Assembly (NCBI GenBank): GCA_032173965.1
Contig: JAVUNC010000004.1
Span: 1,316,501 to 1,380,500, forward strand
Reading direction: 5' to 3'
Length of the DNA: 64,000 bases
Origin: Sitta carolinensis
Taxonomy: Eukaryota > Chordata > Aves > Passeriformes > Sittidae
Below are positions 53,385-64,000 of this stretch, piece after piece. How positions within the stretch are numbered: position 1 is the stretch's first letter; the number at the start of each line of letters is the position of its first letter. The notes under the pieces were generated by a model. The model did no database searches. It was given only the letters and a program-made list of their open reading frames with translations, and was not told the origin of the DNA. The position numbers and the translations under genes were made by a program.

Positions 53385-55015
53385 CTCGCTGTCATTGTCG
53401 TTGTCATTGTCATTGTCATTGTCATTTTGTCATTGTCACCTGCTCGGGTTCCCTTTTTTCCTTCCCTTTTTTCCTTCCCTTTTCTCCTTCCCGACTTCCT
53501 GTGCCTGGTCCCCCACCCTTGGCCTCGTGCCTTGAGCTGTCCCTGTCTTTTGTCCCTGTCACATTTGTCGCTTGTCCCTAATCCTTATCCCCCCATTCCT
53601 TTGTCACCTGTCCCTAATCCCTGTCCCGTGTCCTTGTCCTTTATCCCAACTGCCCGCGGCTTTATCCCAGTGAAGATAAATCCCTCTCATCCCTGTCCTT
53701 GTCCCCTGGCCCTGTCATTGTCCCCCTGTCCCTTATCCCTGTCCTATTCCACTCCCCATGTCCCTGTCCCTGTCCCTCTCTCTTGTCCCCATCATTGTCC
53801 CTTATCCCTGTCCCTTATCCCAGTCCCTTATCCCTGTCCCTTATCCCTGTTCCTGTCCCTGTTCCTGTCCCTTATCCCTGTCCCTTATCCCAGTCCCTTA
53901 TCCCTGTCCCTTATCCCAGTCCCTTATCCCTGTCCCTTATCCCAGTCCCTTATCCCTGTCCCTTATCCCAGTCCCTTATCCCAGTCCCTTATCCCTGTTC
54001 CTGTCCCTGTTCCTGTCCCTTATCCCTGTCCCTTATCCCAGTCCCTTATCCCTGTCCCTTATCCCAGTCCCTTATCCTGTCCCTTATCCCAGTCCCTTAT
54101 CCCTGTCCCTTATCCCAGTCCCTTATCCCAGTCCTTATCCCTGTTCCTGTCCCTGTTCCTGTCCCTTATCCCTGTCCCTTATCCCAGTCCCTTATCCCTG
54201 TCCCTTATCCCTGTTCCTGTCCCTGTTCCTGTCCCTTATCCCTGTCCCTTATCCCAGTCCCTTATCCCAGTCCCTTATCCCTGTTCCTGTCCCTGTTCCT
54301 GTCCCTTATCCCAGTCTCTTATCCCTGTCCCTTATCCCTGTCCCTTATCCCTGTCCTTATTCCCAGTCCCTTATCCTTGTCCCTTATCCCAGTCCCTTAT
54401 CCCGGTCCCTGTTCTTTCTCTCTGTCCTTGTCCCCTCTCTGTCCCCTCTGTCTGTCTGTCCCCTCTCTCTCTGTCCGTCTGTCTGTCCCTGTCCCCTCTG
54501 CCCCTCTGTCCCCCTGTCCTCCTGTCCCCTCTCTCTGTCCCTCCCTGTCCTCCCTGTCCATCTGTCCCCTCTCTCTGTCCCCTCTGTCCCTGTCCCTATG
54601 TCCCCTCTGTCCCCCCGTCCCTCTGTCCCCCCTGTCCCCTCTCCCTGTCCCCTCTCCCTGTCCCTCTGTCCCCCCTGTCCCTCTGTCCCCTCTGTCCCCT
54701 CTCCCTGTCCCCTCTCCCTGTCCCCTCTCAGTGTCCATCTGTCCATCTGTCTGTCCCTGTCCCCCCTGTCCCCTCTCTCTGTCCCTCTGTCCGTCTGTCC
54801 CCTCTCCCTGTCCCTCTGTCCCCCCTGTCCCTCTGTCCCCTCTGTCCCCTCTCCCTGTCCCCTCTCCCTGTCCCCTCTCCCTGTCCCTATGTCCCCTCTG
54901 TCCCCCCTGTCCCTCTGCCCCCCCTGTCCCCTCTCCCTGTCCCTCTGTCCGTCTGTCCCCTCTCTCCCTGTCCCTGTCCCCTCTCTCCGTGTCCGTCTGT
55001 CCGGAGCCAGGACCA
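53385..55015. repeat. GTCATT, CCCTTATCCCAGT and CCCTCTGTCCCC arrays
   Basis: 53391-53440: (GTCATT)n. 53680-54415: 12-bp units CCCTTATCCCTG/CCCTTATCCCAG. 54415-55010: CTCTGTCCCCCCTGTCCC units. Together about 1.6 kb of C/T-rich plus strand; the long proline/serine/leucine ORFs through them are artefacts. Confidence 0.9.
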
Positions 55016-55059
55016 GCACGGGAGAGATCCCGGAGTGGATCCCGGAAAGGATCCCTGCA

Positions 55060-56185
55060 CAGATCCCAAAGGAATCCCGGAATAAATCCCAGAATAAATC
55101 CCAAAGGAATCCCGGAATAAATCCAGGAATGAATCCCGGAATAAATCCCAAAGGAATCCCGGAATAAATCCCAAAGGAATCCCGGAATAAATCCCAAAGG
55201 AATAAATCCCAAAGGAATCCCGGAATAAATCCAGGAATGAATCCCGGAATAAATCCCAAAGGAATCCTGGAATAAATCCCAAAGGAATCCCAGAATGAAT
55301 CCCAGAATCCCAAAGGAATCCCAAATGAAACCTGGAAGGAATTTCAGGAATCCCGAAGGAATCCCAAAATGAATCCCAAAGGAATCCCAAAATGAATCCC
55401 AAAACAAATCCCTGAATCCCAAAATGAATCCCAAAATGAATCCCAGAATCCTGAAGGATTCCCGGAAGGAATTTCCAGAATCCCAAAGGATTCCCGGCTT
55501 TTCCCAGACAGGAGGAGCCCTTTGGGATCCTGGCACTCTGCCCCTGGTTGGGATCTGGGAATCCCAAATTTGGGGATCGATTTGGGAATCCTGGATTTAT
55601 GGGATGGGATCAGTTTGGGGTCCGGGAACCCGAAACTCCATGGAAAATGTGAAAATCTGCAGAGAATTCCCAAATTTTTGGGTTGGGATCTGTTTGGAAA
55701 CCCCGGATTTATGGGTTGGGATCGGTTTGGGATCTGGGAATCCAGAATTTATGGAATGGGATCAGTTTGGGAATCCCAAATTTATGGGATGGGATCAGCT
55801 TGGGGTCTGGGAATCCCCCAATTTTTTTGGAATTTCCCAATTGTTGGGATTTTTGGGATGGGATCTGTTTGGGGTCTGGAAATCCCAAAAGTTTTTGGAA
55901 TTTCCCAAATTTTTGGGATGGGATCCATTTGGGGACCGGGAATTGCAGAACACCAGGACAAGCTGGGATTTTTTTTTCTGGGAGGGAAAAAATTTGGGAA
56001 TTCCCAAGGAAGGAATTGGGTTTGGGGCTTTTCCCGACCCCAGAATTCCAAAATTTTCCAAATTTTTGGGATTTTCTGTTTCTTCTCCTCCAAATTCCCA
56101 AAAAATCCCACGGATCCGAGGTTGGGAATTCCCAGGGATTTTCATTCCAGAATCCTTGGGAATCTCCAGGGAATGTCCTGGAGCT
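55060..56185. repeat. GGAATAAATCCCAAAGGAATCCC and TTTGGGAATCCCAAATTTATGGGATGG arrays
   Basis: 55060-55480: 12-24-bp units GGAATAAATCCCAAAGGAAT. 55540-55960: 40-60-bp units TTTATGGGATGGGATCAGTT, the same family as 60740-62000. No exon seen. Confidence 0.85.
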
Positions 56186-57190
56186 GATTAATTATGCGAA
56201 TATTTTAATTAAGGCCGATTTTCCCGCTGGAACGTTCTGTAATTAATTCCTTAATAAATTCCATAATTAATTCCATCATTAATTCCGTAGTTATGGCGAC
56301 TCCTCCAGCTGGGAAAAATTCGGGAATTTGGAGGAGAATTTTTGGGATTTGGGGGAAATTCCAGCCCTGTCCAGGTCCCCAGGGTGGTGTCTGGGAATTC
56401 TTCTGGGAATTCTGGGATTTCTGGGAATTATTTTAGGATTTTTTTTCTGGGAATTCTGGGAATTATTTTAGGATTTCTGGGAATTATTTTAGGATTTTTT
56501 TTCTGGGAATTCTGGGAATTCTTCTGTAAATTCTTCTGGGAATTCTGGGAATTTTAGGAATTATTCTGGGGATTCTTCTGGGAATTCTATGATTTCTTCT
56601 GGGAATTCTGGGATTTCTGGGAATTATTTTAGGATTTCATCTGGGAATTCTGGGAATTCTTCTGGGAATTCTTTTGGGATTTTGAGAATTCTTCTGAATT
56701 CTTTTGGGAATTCTTCTGGGAATTCTGGGATCAGCTCCCAGCTCCTCATTCCAAGGATTTGAAGCGGATCCAGGAAGGGAAAAACTGGGAATGGGTGATG
56801 GAGAAAACTAGAAAAAAACAAAAAAAATGGGAATGGCTGAGAGGAAAAAACGGGAATGGGTGAGGGAAAATCTGGGGAAAAAAGGAGGGAAAAACCAGGA
56901 ATGGCCAAGGGAAAAATCTGGGAATGAGGGCCAGGAGGGTTTTATGGGAATCCCAGGAGGGATTTTTTGGGAATAATTCCCACCAGGAATGGGGCGGAGC
57001 CGCCGTTCCCGGGGGGATTTTGCTCCTGGTGGATCCGGGCTGGGGTTGGGAATTTCAGGAATTTCAGGAATGCCGGGATCATTCCAGGGTTTGTTGTTCC
57101 CGTGGTTTGGGACGGGGCTGCAGAGCTCTGCCTCAGTTTCCCTTTGGAATTCTGCTGCCTCCTGCTCAGATCCCTGGGGCTCCTTCACGG
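56186..57190. repeat. AT-rich ATTAATTCC patch, TTCTGGGAATTCTGGG array and a unique segment
   Basis: 56186-56300: TAATTAATTCC units and other AT-rich sequence. 56390-56745: TTCTGGGAATTCTGGGAATT units. 56760-57190 is less repetitive, but I recognise no reading frame or RNA in it. Confidence 0.7.
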
Positions 57191-59200
57191 TATCCCAACC
57201 CCATTCCCGATATCCCAACCCCATTCCCGATATCCCAATCCCATTGCCATTCAATCCCAGTTATCCCGATGATCCCATTCCCTCTGTCCCAGTTCCCATT
57301 CTTCGATTCCTGTTATCCCGGTTAACCCATTCCCGGCTGTTATCCCGGTTCTTATTCCGGTTGTTATCCCGGTTGTTATCCCCGTTCTTATCCCGGTTGT
57401 TATCCCGGTTATTCCCGATCCTTATCCCTCCCATTCCCGGCTGTTATCCCGGCTGTTCCCATCCCGGCTGTTCCATCCCGGCTGTTCCCATTCCCGGTTG
57501 TTATCCCGGTTATTCCCGGTCCTTATCCCTCCCTCCGTTGTTATCCGGGGTTCCCATCCCGGCTGTTCCCATTCCCGGTGTTATCCGGGCTGTTCCCATC
57601 CCGGCTGTTCCCATTCCCGGTTGTTATCCGGGCTGTTCCCATCCCGGCTGTTCCCATTCCCGGTTGTTATCCGGGCTGTTTCCCATCCCGCCCCCCCACC
57701 TTCCCGTTTCCTCCCCGTCCTCCCGTTACCTCCCTGTCTTCCCATCCCGCTCCCTTTCCCCTTCCCGTCTCGTTTTACTCCCCTCTCCCCATCCCGTCCC
57801 TTCCTTCCCTTTCATCTCTCCCCTTTCTTCCCTCCCCATCCCTCCCCTCTCCTCCCGTCCCTTCCCCGTCCCTCTCCCCTCTTCCCTCTCCCTCTCCCCA
57901 TTCCCGATCCCTCTCCCCATTCCCGGTCCCTTCTCCCCATTCCCTCCCTCTCCCCTCTCCCCATTCCGTCCCTCTCCCCATTCCCGGTCCCTTTCTCCCT
58001 CTCCCCATTCCCGATCCCTCTCCCCATTCCCGTCCCTCTCCCCATTCCCGGTCCCTCTCCCCATTCCCGGTCCCTTCTTCTCCCCTCCTCTCCCCATTCC
58101 CGGTCCCTCCCCTCTCCCATTCCCGTCCCTCTCCCCTCCCCCATTCCCGGTCCCTTCTTCTCCCCATTCCCGGTCCCTCCCTCTCCCCATCCTCCCTTCC
58201 CTCCCTCTCCCCATTCCCGTCCCTCTCCCATTCCCGTCCTCCTCTCCCTTCCCCTCCCATCTCCCTCATTCCCTCCCCATTCCCGTCCCTCTCCCATTCC
58301 GTCCCTCTCCCCTTCCCGTTCCCGTCCCTCTCCCCATTCCCGGTCCCTTTCTCCCTCTCCCCACTTCCCGATCCCTCTCCCCCTCTCCCCATTCCCGGTC
58401 CCTCTCCCCATTCCCGGTCCCTCTCCCCATTCCCGATCCCTCTCCCCTCTCCCATTCCCGCCTCTCCCTCTCCCCATTCCGGTCCCTCCCTCCCGTCCCC
58501 TCTCCCCCATTCCCGTCCCTCTCCCTCCTCTTCCTCCCTCTCCCTTCCCGTCCCCATCCCGTCCCGGTCCCTCCATTCCCGGCCTCTCCCTCTCTCCCAT
58601 TCCCGATCCCTCTCCCCATTCCCGGTCCCTCTCCCCATTCCCGGTCCCTCTCTCCCATTCCCGGTCCCTCCCTCCTCTCCCGCCCCTCCCCCCATCCCTT
58701 CCCTCCCCTCCATCCCTCCCCTCTCCCTCTCTCCACCCATTCCCGGTCCCGGTCCCGTTCCTTCCGTCCCTCTCTCCCTCCCCGGTCCCGCCCCCTCCCC
58801 TCCCATTCTCGCTTCTCCCATTCCCGTCCCGTCCCTCTCTCCCATTCCGGTCCCGTCCCGGTCCCTCTCCCATTCCCGGTCCCGTCCCCCTCTCCCCCTC
58901 TCCCTCATTCCCGTCCCGTCCCCCCCTCTCTCCATCTCCCTCCCATTCCCGGTCCCCTTCCCCCCTCCCTCTCCCCATTCCCGGTCCCGTCCTCCCTCTC
59001 TCCCTCCCTCCGTCCCCTCACCTCCCCCTCCCCCATTCCCGGTCCCTCCCCTCTCCCCCTCCCCATTCCCCGGTCCCTCCCCTCTCCCCCTCCCCATTCC
59101 CGTCCCTCCCCCTCTCCCCCTCCCCATTCCCGGTCCCTCCCCCTCCCCCTCCCACCGTCTCCCATCCCGGTCACCCCCCCCTCCGAGCTCCCCGCCATCC
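57190..59200. repeat. TTATCCCGGCTGTTCCC and CCCATTCCCGGTCCCTCTC arrays
   Basis: 57195-57680: GGTTGTTATCCCGGCTGTTC units. 57680-59195: 1.5 kb of CCCCATTCCCGGTCCCTCTC units, almost pure pyrimidine on plus with G runs on minus. Nothing coding. Confidence 0.9.
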
Positions 59201-59209
59201 GGCCATGTA

Positions 59210-60780
59210 CTCACGTGCCCCGGAAACCGGGAACCCCGGTCCCGGGCAATGACCGCCGGAAAACCGGGAATAACCGGGAATTAATGACCGGGAAAACCGG
59301 GAATAATACCGGGAAACCGGAGAATATACCGGGAATTAATTGACCGGGGAAACCGGAATGGCCGCCGGGAATAACCGGGAATGAATGACCGGGAATAACC
59401 GGGAATTAATTACCGGGAAAACAGGGAATGGCCGCCGGGAAAACCGGGAATTAATTACCGGGAAAATCGGGAATGGCCGCCGGGAAAACCGGGAATTAAT
59501 TACCGGGAAAATCGGGAATGGCCGCCGGGAAAACCGGGAATGAATTACCGGGGAAAGCCGGGAATGACCGGCAGGAAAACCGGGAATGGCGGCGGGAATT
59601 ACCGGGAATTAATGATCGGGAAAGCCGGGAATTAATGACCGGGAAAACCGGGAATGAATTACCGGGGAAACCGGGAATGACCGGCAGGAAAACCGGGAAT
59701 GAATTACCGGGGAAACCGGGAATGACCGGCAGGAAAACCGGGAATGAATGACCGGGAAAAGCGGGATGGGGAAAGGGAGCGCGGCTCCGCCCCGGAGCAT
59801 CCGGGGGAGAGGGAGGGACCCCAAAAAATGGGGAGGGGATCCCAAAAAATAGGAGTGGGATCCCAAAAAATGGGAGGGGATCCCAAAAATGGGAGGGGGA
59901 TCCCAAAAAATGGGAGGGGATCCCAAAAATGGGAGAGGGGGATCCCAAAAATGGGAGGGGGATCCCAAAAAATGGGAGTGGGATCCCAAAAAATGGGAGG
60001 GGAACCCTCCAAAAAATGGGAGGGGGATCCCAAAAATGGGAGGGGGATCCCAAAAATGGGAGGGGGATCCAAAAAAATGGGAGGGGGATCCAAAAAAATG
60101 GGAGGGGATCCCAAAAAATGGGAGGGGATCCCAAAAATGGGAGGGGGGGATCCCAAAAATGGGAGGGGATCCCAAAAAATGGGAGGGGGATCCCAAAAAA
60201 TGGGAGGGGGGAATCCCAAAAAATGGGAGTGGGATCCCAAAAAATGGGAGGGGGATCCCAAAAATGGGAGGGGGATCCCAAAAATGGGAGGGGATCCCAA
60301 AAATGGGAGGGGGGATCCCAAAAATGGGAGGGGGGATCCCAAAAAATGGGAGTGGGATCCCAAAAACTGGGAGTGGGATCCCAAAAATGGGAGGGGGATC
60401 CCAAAAATGGGAGGGGGATCCCAAAAATGGGAGGGGGATCCAAAAAAATGGGAGGGGGATCCAAAAAAATGGGGAGGGATCCCAAAAAATGGGAGGGGAT
60501 CCCAAAAATGGGAGGGGGGGGATCCCAAAAATGGGAGGGGATCCCAAAAAATGGGAGGGGGATCCCAAAAAATGGGAGGGGGGAATCCCAAAAAATGGGA
60601 GTGGGATCCCAAAAATGGGAGGGGGATCCCAAAAATGGGAGGGGGGGATCCCAAAAATGGGAGGGGGGATCCCAAAAAAATGGGAGTGGGATCCCAAAAA
60701 CTGGGAGTGGGATCCCAAAAATGGGAGGGGATCCCAAATTTATGGGAGGGGGGATCCCAAAAATGGGAGGGGAATCCTAA
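59210..60780. repeat. ACCGGGAATTAATGACCGGG and GATCCCAAAAATGGGAGGGG arrays
   Basis: 59215-59760: units of about 18-40 bp (AACCGGGAATTAATGACCGG). 59820-60770: nearly 50 units of 18-23 bp (GATCCCAAAAAATGGGAGGG), very regular. Each unit contains the inverted pair TCCCA...TGGGA. Confidence 0.9.
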
Positions 60781-62215
60781 AAATCTGTGGGGAATCCCAA
60801 ATTTATGGGGTTGGGATCGGTTTGGGAACCCCGAATTTATGGGATGGGATTGGTTTGGGGTCTGGAATCCCAAAATCTGCGGGAAACCCAAAATCTGAGC
60901 AGAATCCCAAATTTATGGGGGTGGGATCGGTTTGAGGTCTGGGAATCCCAAAGTTTTGGGATGGGATCAGTTTGGGAATCCCGGCCGGATTTTTGGGGTG
61001 GAATCACTTTGGGTTGCGGGAACCCCAAATTCTGCAGGAAATCCCAAATTTATGGGGTTGGATCCATGCAGGAATCCCGGATTTATGGGGGGGATCGGTT
61101 TGGGGTCCAGAAATCCCAAAAATATGCAGGAAATCCCAAATTTATGGGTGGGATCAGTTTGGGGTCCGGGAATTCCGAATTCTGCGGGAAACCCCAAAAT
61201 CTCTGGGAAATTCCCAAATTTATGAGGTTGAGATCGGTTTGGAGTCTGGGAATCCCAAATTTTTTTTGGAATTTCCCAAATTTTTGGGATGGGATCAGTG
61301 CAGGAATCCCAAATTTATGGGTTGGGATCGGTTTGGGGTTTGTGAATTCTGAATTTTTGGGATGGGAGGGGTTTGGGGTCTGGGAACCCCCAAAAATGTG
61401 CAGGGAATCCCAAATTTATGGGGTTGGATCCGTGCAGGAATCCCGGATTTATGGGGTGGGATCGGTTTGGGGTCTGGGAACCCCCCAAAAATGTGCAGGG
61501 AATCCCAAATTTATGGGGTTGGGATCGGTTTGAGGTCCAGGAATCCCAAAAACTGCAGGAAACCCCAAAATCTGTGGGGGATCCCAAAATCTGTAGGGTG
61601 GGATCGGTTTGAGAATCCCAAATTTATGGGGTTGGGATCGGTTTGGGGTCTGGGAATCCCGAATTTTTGGGGTTGGGATCCATTTGGGGTCCAGGAACCC
61701 CAAAATCTGCAGGAAACCCCAAAATTTGTGGGTAATTCCCAAAGTTTTGGGATGGGATCAGTTTGGGAATCCCGGATTTTTGGGTGGGATTGGTTTGGGA
61801 TCCGGGAATTCCGAATTCTGCGGAAAACCCCAAATTCTGCAGGAAATCCCAAATTTATGGGGTTGGGATCTGTGCGGGAATCCCGGATTTATGGGGTTGG
61901 GATCATTTTGGGATCCAGGAATTCCGAATTCTGCGGGAAACCCCAAAATCTGTGGGGTTGGGCTCGGTTTGGGGTCCGGGAATCCCAAATTTTTGGGATT
62001 TTTGGGGGTTTTTTTGGAAAGGGGAAATGTCGGGAACATCCCCAGGGAAAATTCAGGGATTTGGGGTTTTTGTGGGATTTTGGGGGTTTTGTGGGATTTT
62101 GGGGGTTTTGTGGGATTTGAGGATTTTTGTGGGATTTTAGTGGGAATTTGGGGCTTTTTGTGGAATTTTTGTGGTTTTTTGTGGGATTTTGTTTTTTTTT
62201 TTTTTTTTTTTTTTG
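60780..62215. repeat. GGGAATCCCAAATTTATGGGG array ending in a poly(T) run
   Basis: Units of about 60 and 100 bp containing CCCAAATTTATGGGGTTGGG and ATCGGTTTGGGGTCTGGGAA run to 62000. Then come GTTTTTGTGGGATTTTGGGG units and a T run of over 20 bases at about 62190-62214. Confidence 0.85.
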
Positions 62216-62219
62216 TGGG

Positions 62220-64000
62220 GCGGAACATTCCCAAAGGACAGTCCCGGAATTTGGGGCCGGATCCCAGAATTTTGGGGCCAAATCCCAGAATTTGAGGCCA
62301 AATCCCAGAATTTTGGGTCCAAATCCCAGAATTTTGGGTCCAAATCCCAGAATTTTGGACCAATTCCTGGATTTTGATACCAAATCCCAAATTTTTGGTG
62401 CCAATTCCTGGATTTTGGGTCTGAATCCCAGAATATTAGGACCAAAGCTCAGATTTTGGGAATCCCAGAATTTTGGAGCCAAATCCTGGAATTTGGCCCC
62501 AAAATCTGGGATTTGGTCCCAAAATTCTGGGATTTTTTGCCCCAAACCTGGGAATTTTGTGACCAAATCCCAAATTTTGCGTCCATATCCCAAATTTTGG
62601 GTCCAATTCCCAGATTTGGGGCAAAATCCCAGAAATTTGGGGTCTGTTTCGGGGATTTTGGGACCAAATCCCAAATTTTGGGGCTGAATTCTGGGATTTC
62701 AACCCAAAATTGTGGGATTCAGCACCAAAATTCTGGGATTTGGCTCCAATATCTGGGATTTGGTCCTAAAATTCTGGGATTTTGACCCAAAATTCTGTGA
62801 TGTGGACCCAAAATTCTGGGATTCAGCACCAAAATTCTGGGATTTGGCTTCAAAATCTGGAATTTGGACCCAAAATTGTGGGGTTTTTGCCCCAAATCTG
62901 GGAATTTTGGGTCCAAATCCCGAATTTTGGGGCCGAATTCCAGGATTTCGGGGCCGCCCGTCCCTCAGGAGCAGCAGCTGCCGCCGCCCCTCCCCCTCTC
63001 CCGGGATTAAGGGGATTTGGGGGATTTGGGGGGATTTTGGGGGATTTGGGGATTTTGGGAATCCCCGGCGGCCTCGGCAATCCGGCCCCGATCCCAAACG
63101 TCCTTGGGAGCGGGAACGGCGCGGCCGCAGAGGGATCCCAAAATTCCAGACCCCAAAATTCCCAATCACTAATTCCCAAGTTCTCCATCGCAAATTCCCC
63201 TGATCCCAAATTCACTCCCAAAATCCCAAATTCTCCATCCCAAATTCCCCTGATCCCAAATTCCCCTGATCCCAAATTCCCAATCCCAAATTCCCCCCCA
63301 AATCAGCCCAGATCCCAAATCCCCAAAAACCCAAATCCCAAAAAACCCCAAATCCAAAATCCCCCCAAAAGTCCCAAATCCCCCAAATCCCAATTTCCCA
63401 AAATCCCAATTCCCCAAAAATCCCAAATCCCCAAAAAACCCCAAATCCAAAAAAATCCCAAAAATCCCAAAATTCCCAAATTTTGGGGTCGCTCCAGATC
63501 CCGGGTGAGTTTTCCTTCGGGGATTTGGAGGTTTTGGGATTTGGAATTTTGGGATTTCAAAGTTCCGGGTTTTAGGGATTCGGGGTTTTTTGGGATTTGG
63601 GGCTTTTGGGAATTTCTGGGGTTTTGGAATTTGGGGTTTTTGGGGTTGGGATTTTTTGGGATTTGGGATTTGGAATTTTTGGGATTTTGGGATTTGGGGG
63701 TTTTGGAATTTGAGGTTTTTGGGATTTGGGGTTTTTTTTTGATTGAAAACAAATCCCAGAAAATTCAGGAATTCTCGATGGGAAGAGGAAAATTCAGGAA
63801 TTTTCTGGATAGACAGTTTTGGAATTTTTGGGATTTAAAATAATCCTGGAAAAATCCTGGAATTCTGGATGACAACTGGAAAACATGGGAATTTTTCAGA
63901 TTAAAAGAAAAAAATTGGGAATGAGAAAAATTGGGAATTTTTCAGAGTCAAAAAAAACCCCATAAAATTTGGGAATCCTGGAAATCTTGGAAATTTTTTT
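62220..64000. repeat. ATTTTGGGTCCAAATCCCAG, CAAATTCCCCTGATCC and GGATTTGGGGTTTT arrays
   Basis: 62225-62950: units of about 28-35 bp with CCAAATCCCAGAATTTTGGG. 63130-63480: CCAAATCCCCAAAAACCC units. 63480-63740: GGGATTTGGGGTTTTTGGG units. A GC-rich islet at 62950-63140 breaks the pattern; no gene could be assigned to it. Confidence 0.8.

Noticed and set aside
59150..59270. Possible minus-strand exon with GTGAGT near 59213
   Set aside because: A CACGTGAGTAC donor-like site exists, but no conserved frame or acceptor accompanies it.

Overview
The window looks like vertebrate nuclear DNA, most likely from a bird. It holds small exons with GT-AG borders, CpG-rich promoters with CCAAT and CRE boxes, CR1-like repeat tails, and GC-rich introns filled with minisatellites. 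Five protein-coding genes are recognisable by conceptual translation: SCARA5 (+, only the 3' exons), PBK (+), ESCO2 (-), CCDC25 (+) and DNAJC27 (-, only the 5' exons). Read in reverse, the order and orientation of the first four match human 8p21 (CCDC25, ESCO2, PBK, SCARA5). DNAJC27 lies on human 2p23, so its place beside CCDC25 is a lineage-specific junction.

Layout. 1-3072: the last collagen-like exon and the two SRCR exons of SCARA5. 3073-9340: minisatellites with a CpG-rich island near 6.0-6.24 kb that is the likely PBK promoter. 9466-20512: seven PBK coding exons; the last runs past the family's usual C-terminus into a repeat. 20513-23942: convergent 3' flanks of PBK and ESCO2. 23943-36571: eleven ESCO2 coding exons on the minus strand. 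36572-38455: ESCO2 and CCDC25 head-to-head promoters. 38456-50047: nine CCDC25 coding exons. 51848-53125: three DNAJC27 exons with a GC-rich promoter to about 53345. 53385-64000: tandem simple repeats with no recognised gene.

Non-coding DNA is dominated by variants of one word, GGGAATTCCC. The most striking pattern is that several minisatellites have captured the edge of an exon, with its splice site or stop codon, and multiplied it. Cases are the SCARA5 stop, a PBK acceptor, the PBK stop region, a CCDC25 donor and acceptor, and at least three ESCO2 donors. Two proteins (PBK, ESCO2) have lost their ancestral stop and gained repetitive tails. PBK and ESCO2 also contain small frame breaks in conserved exons, which may be assembly errors.

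The genes share no pathway as a block. PBK is a mitotic kinase, ESCO2 the S-phase cohesin acetyltransferase, CCDC25 an NFACT-R/coiled-coil protein, DNAJC27 a Ras-like GTPase with a J domain, and SCARA5 a scavenger/ferritin receptor. Coordinates come from reading splice borders by eye; no alignment was run.
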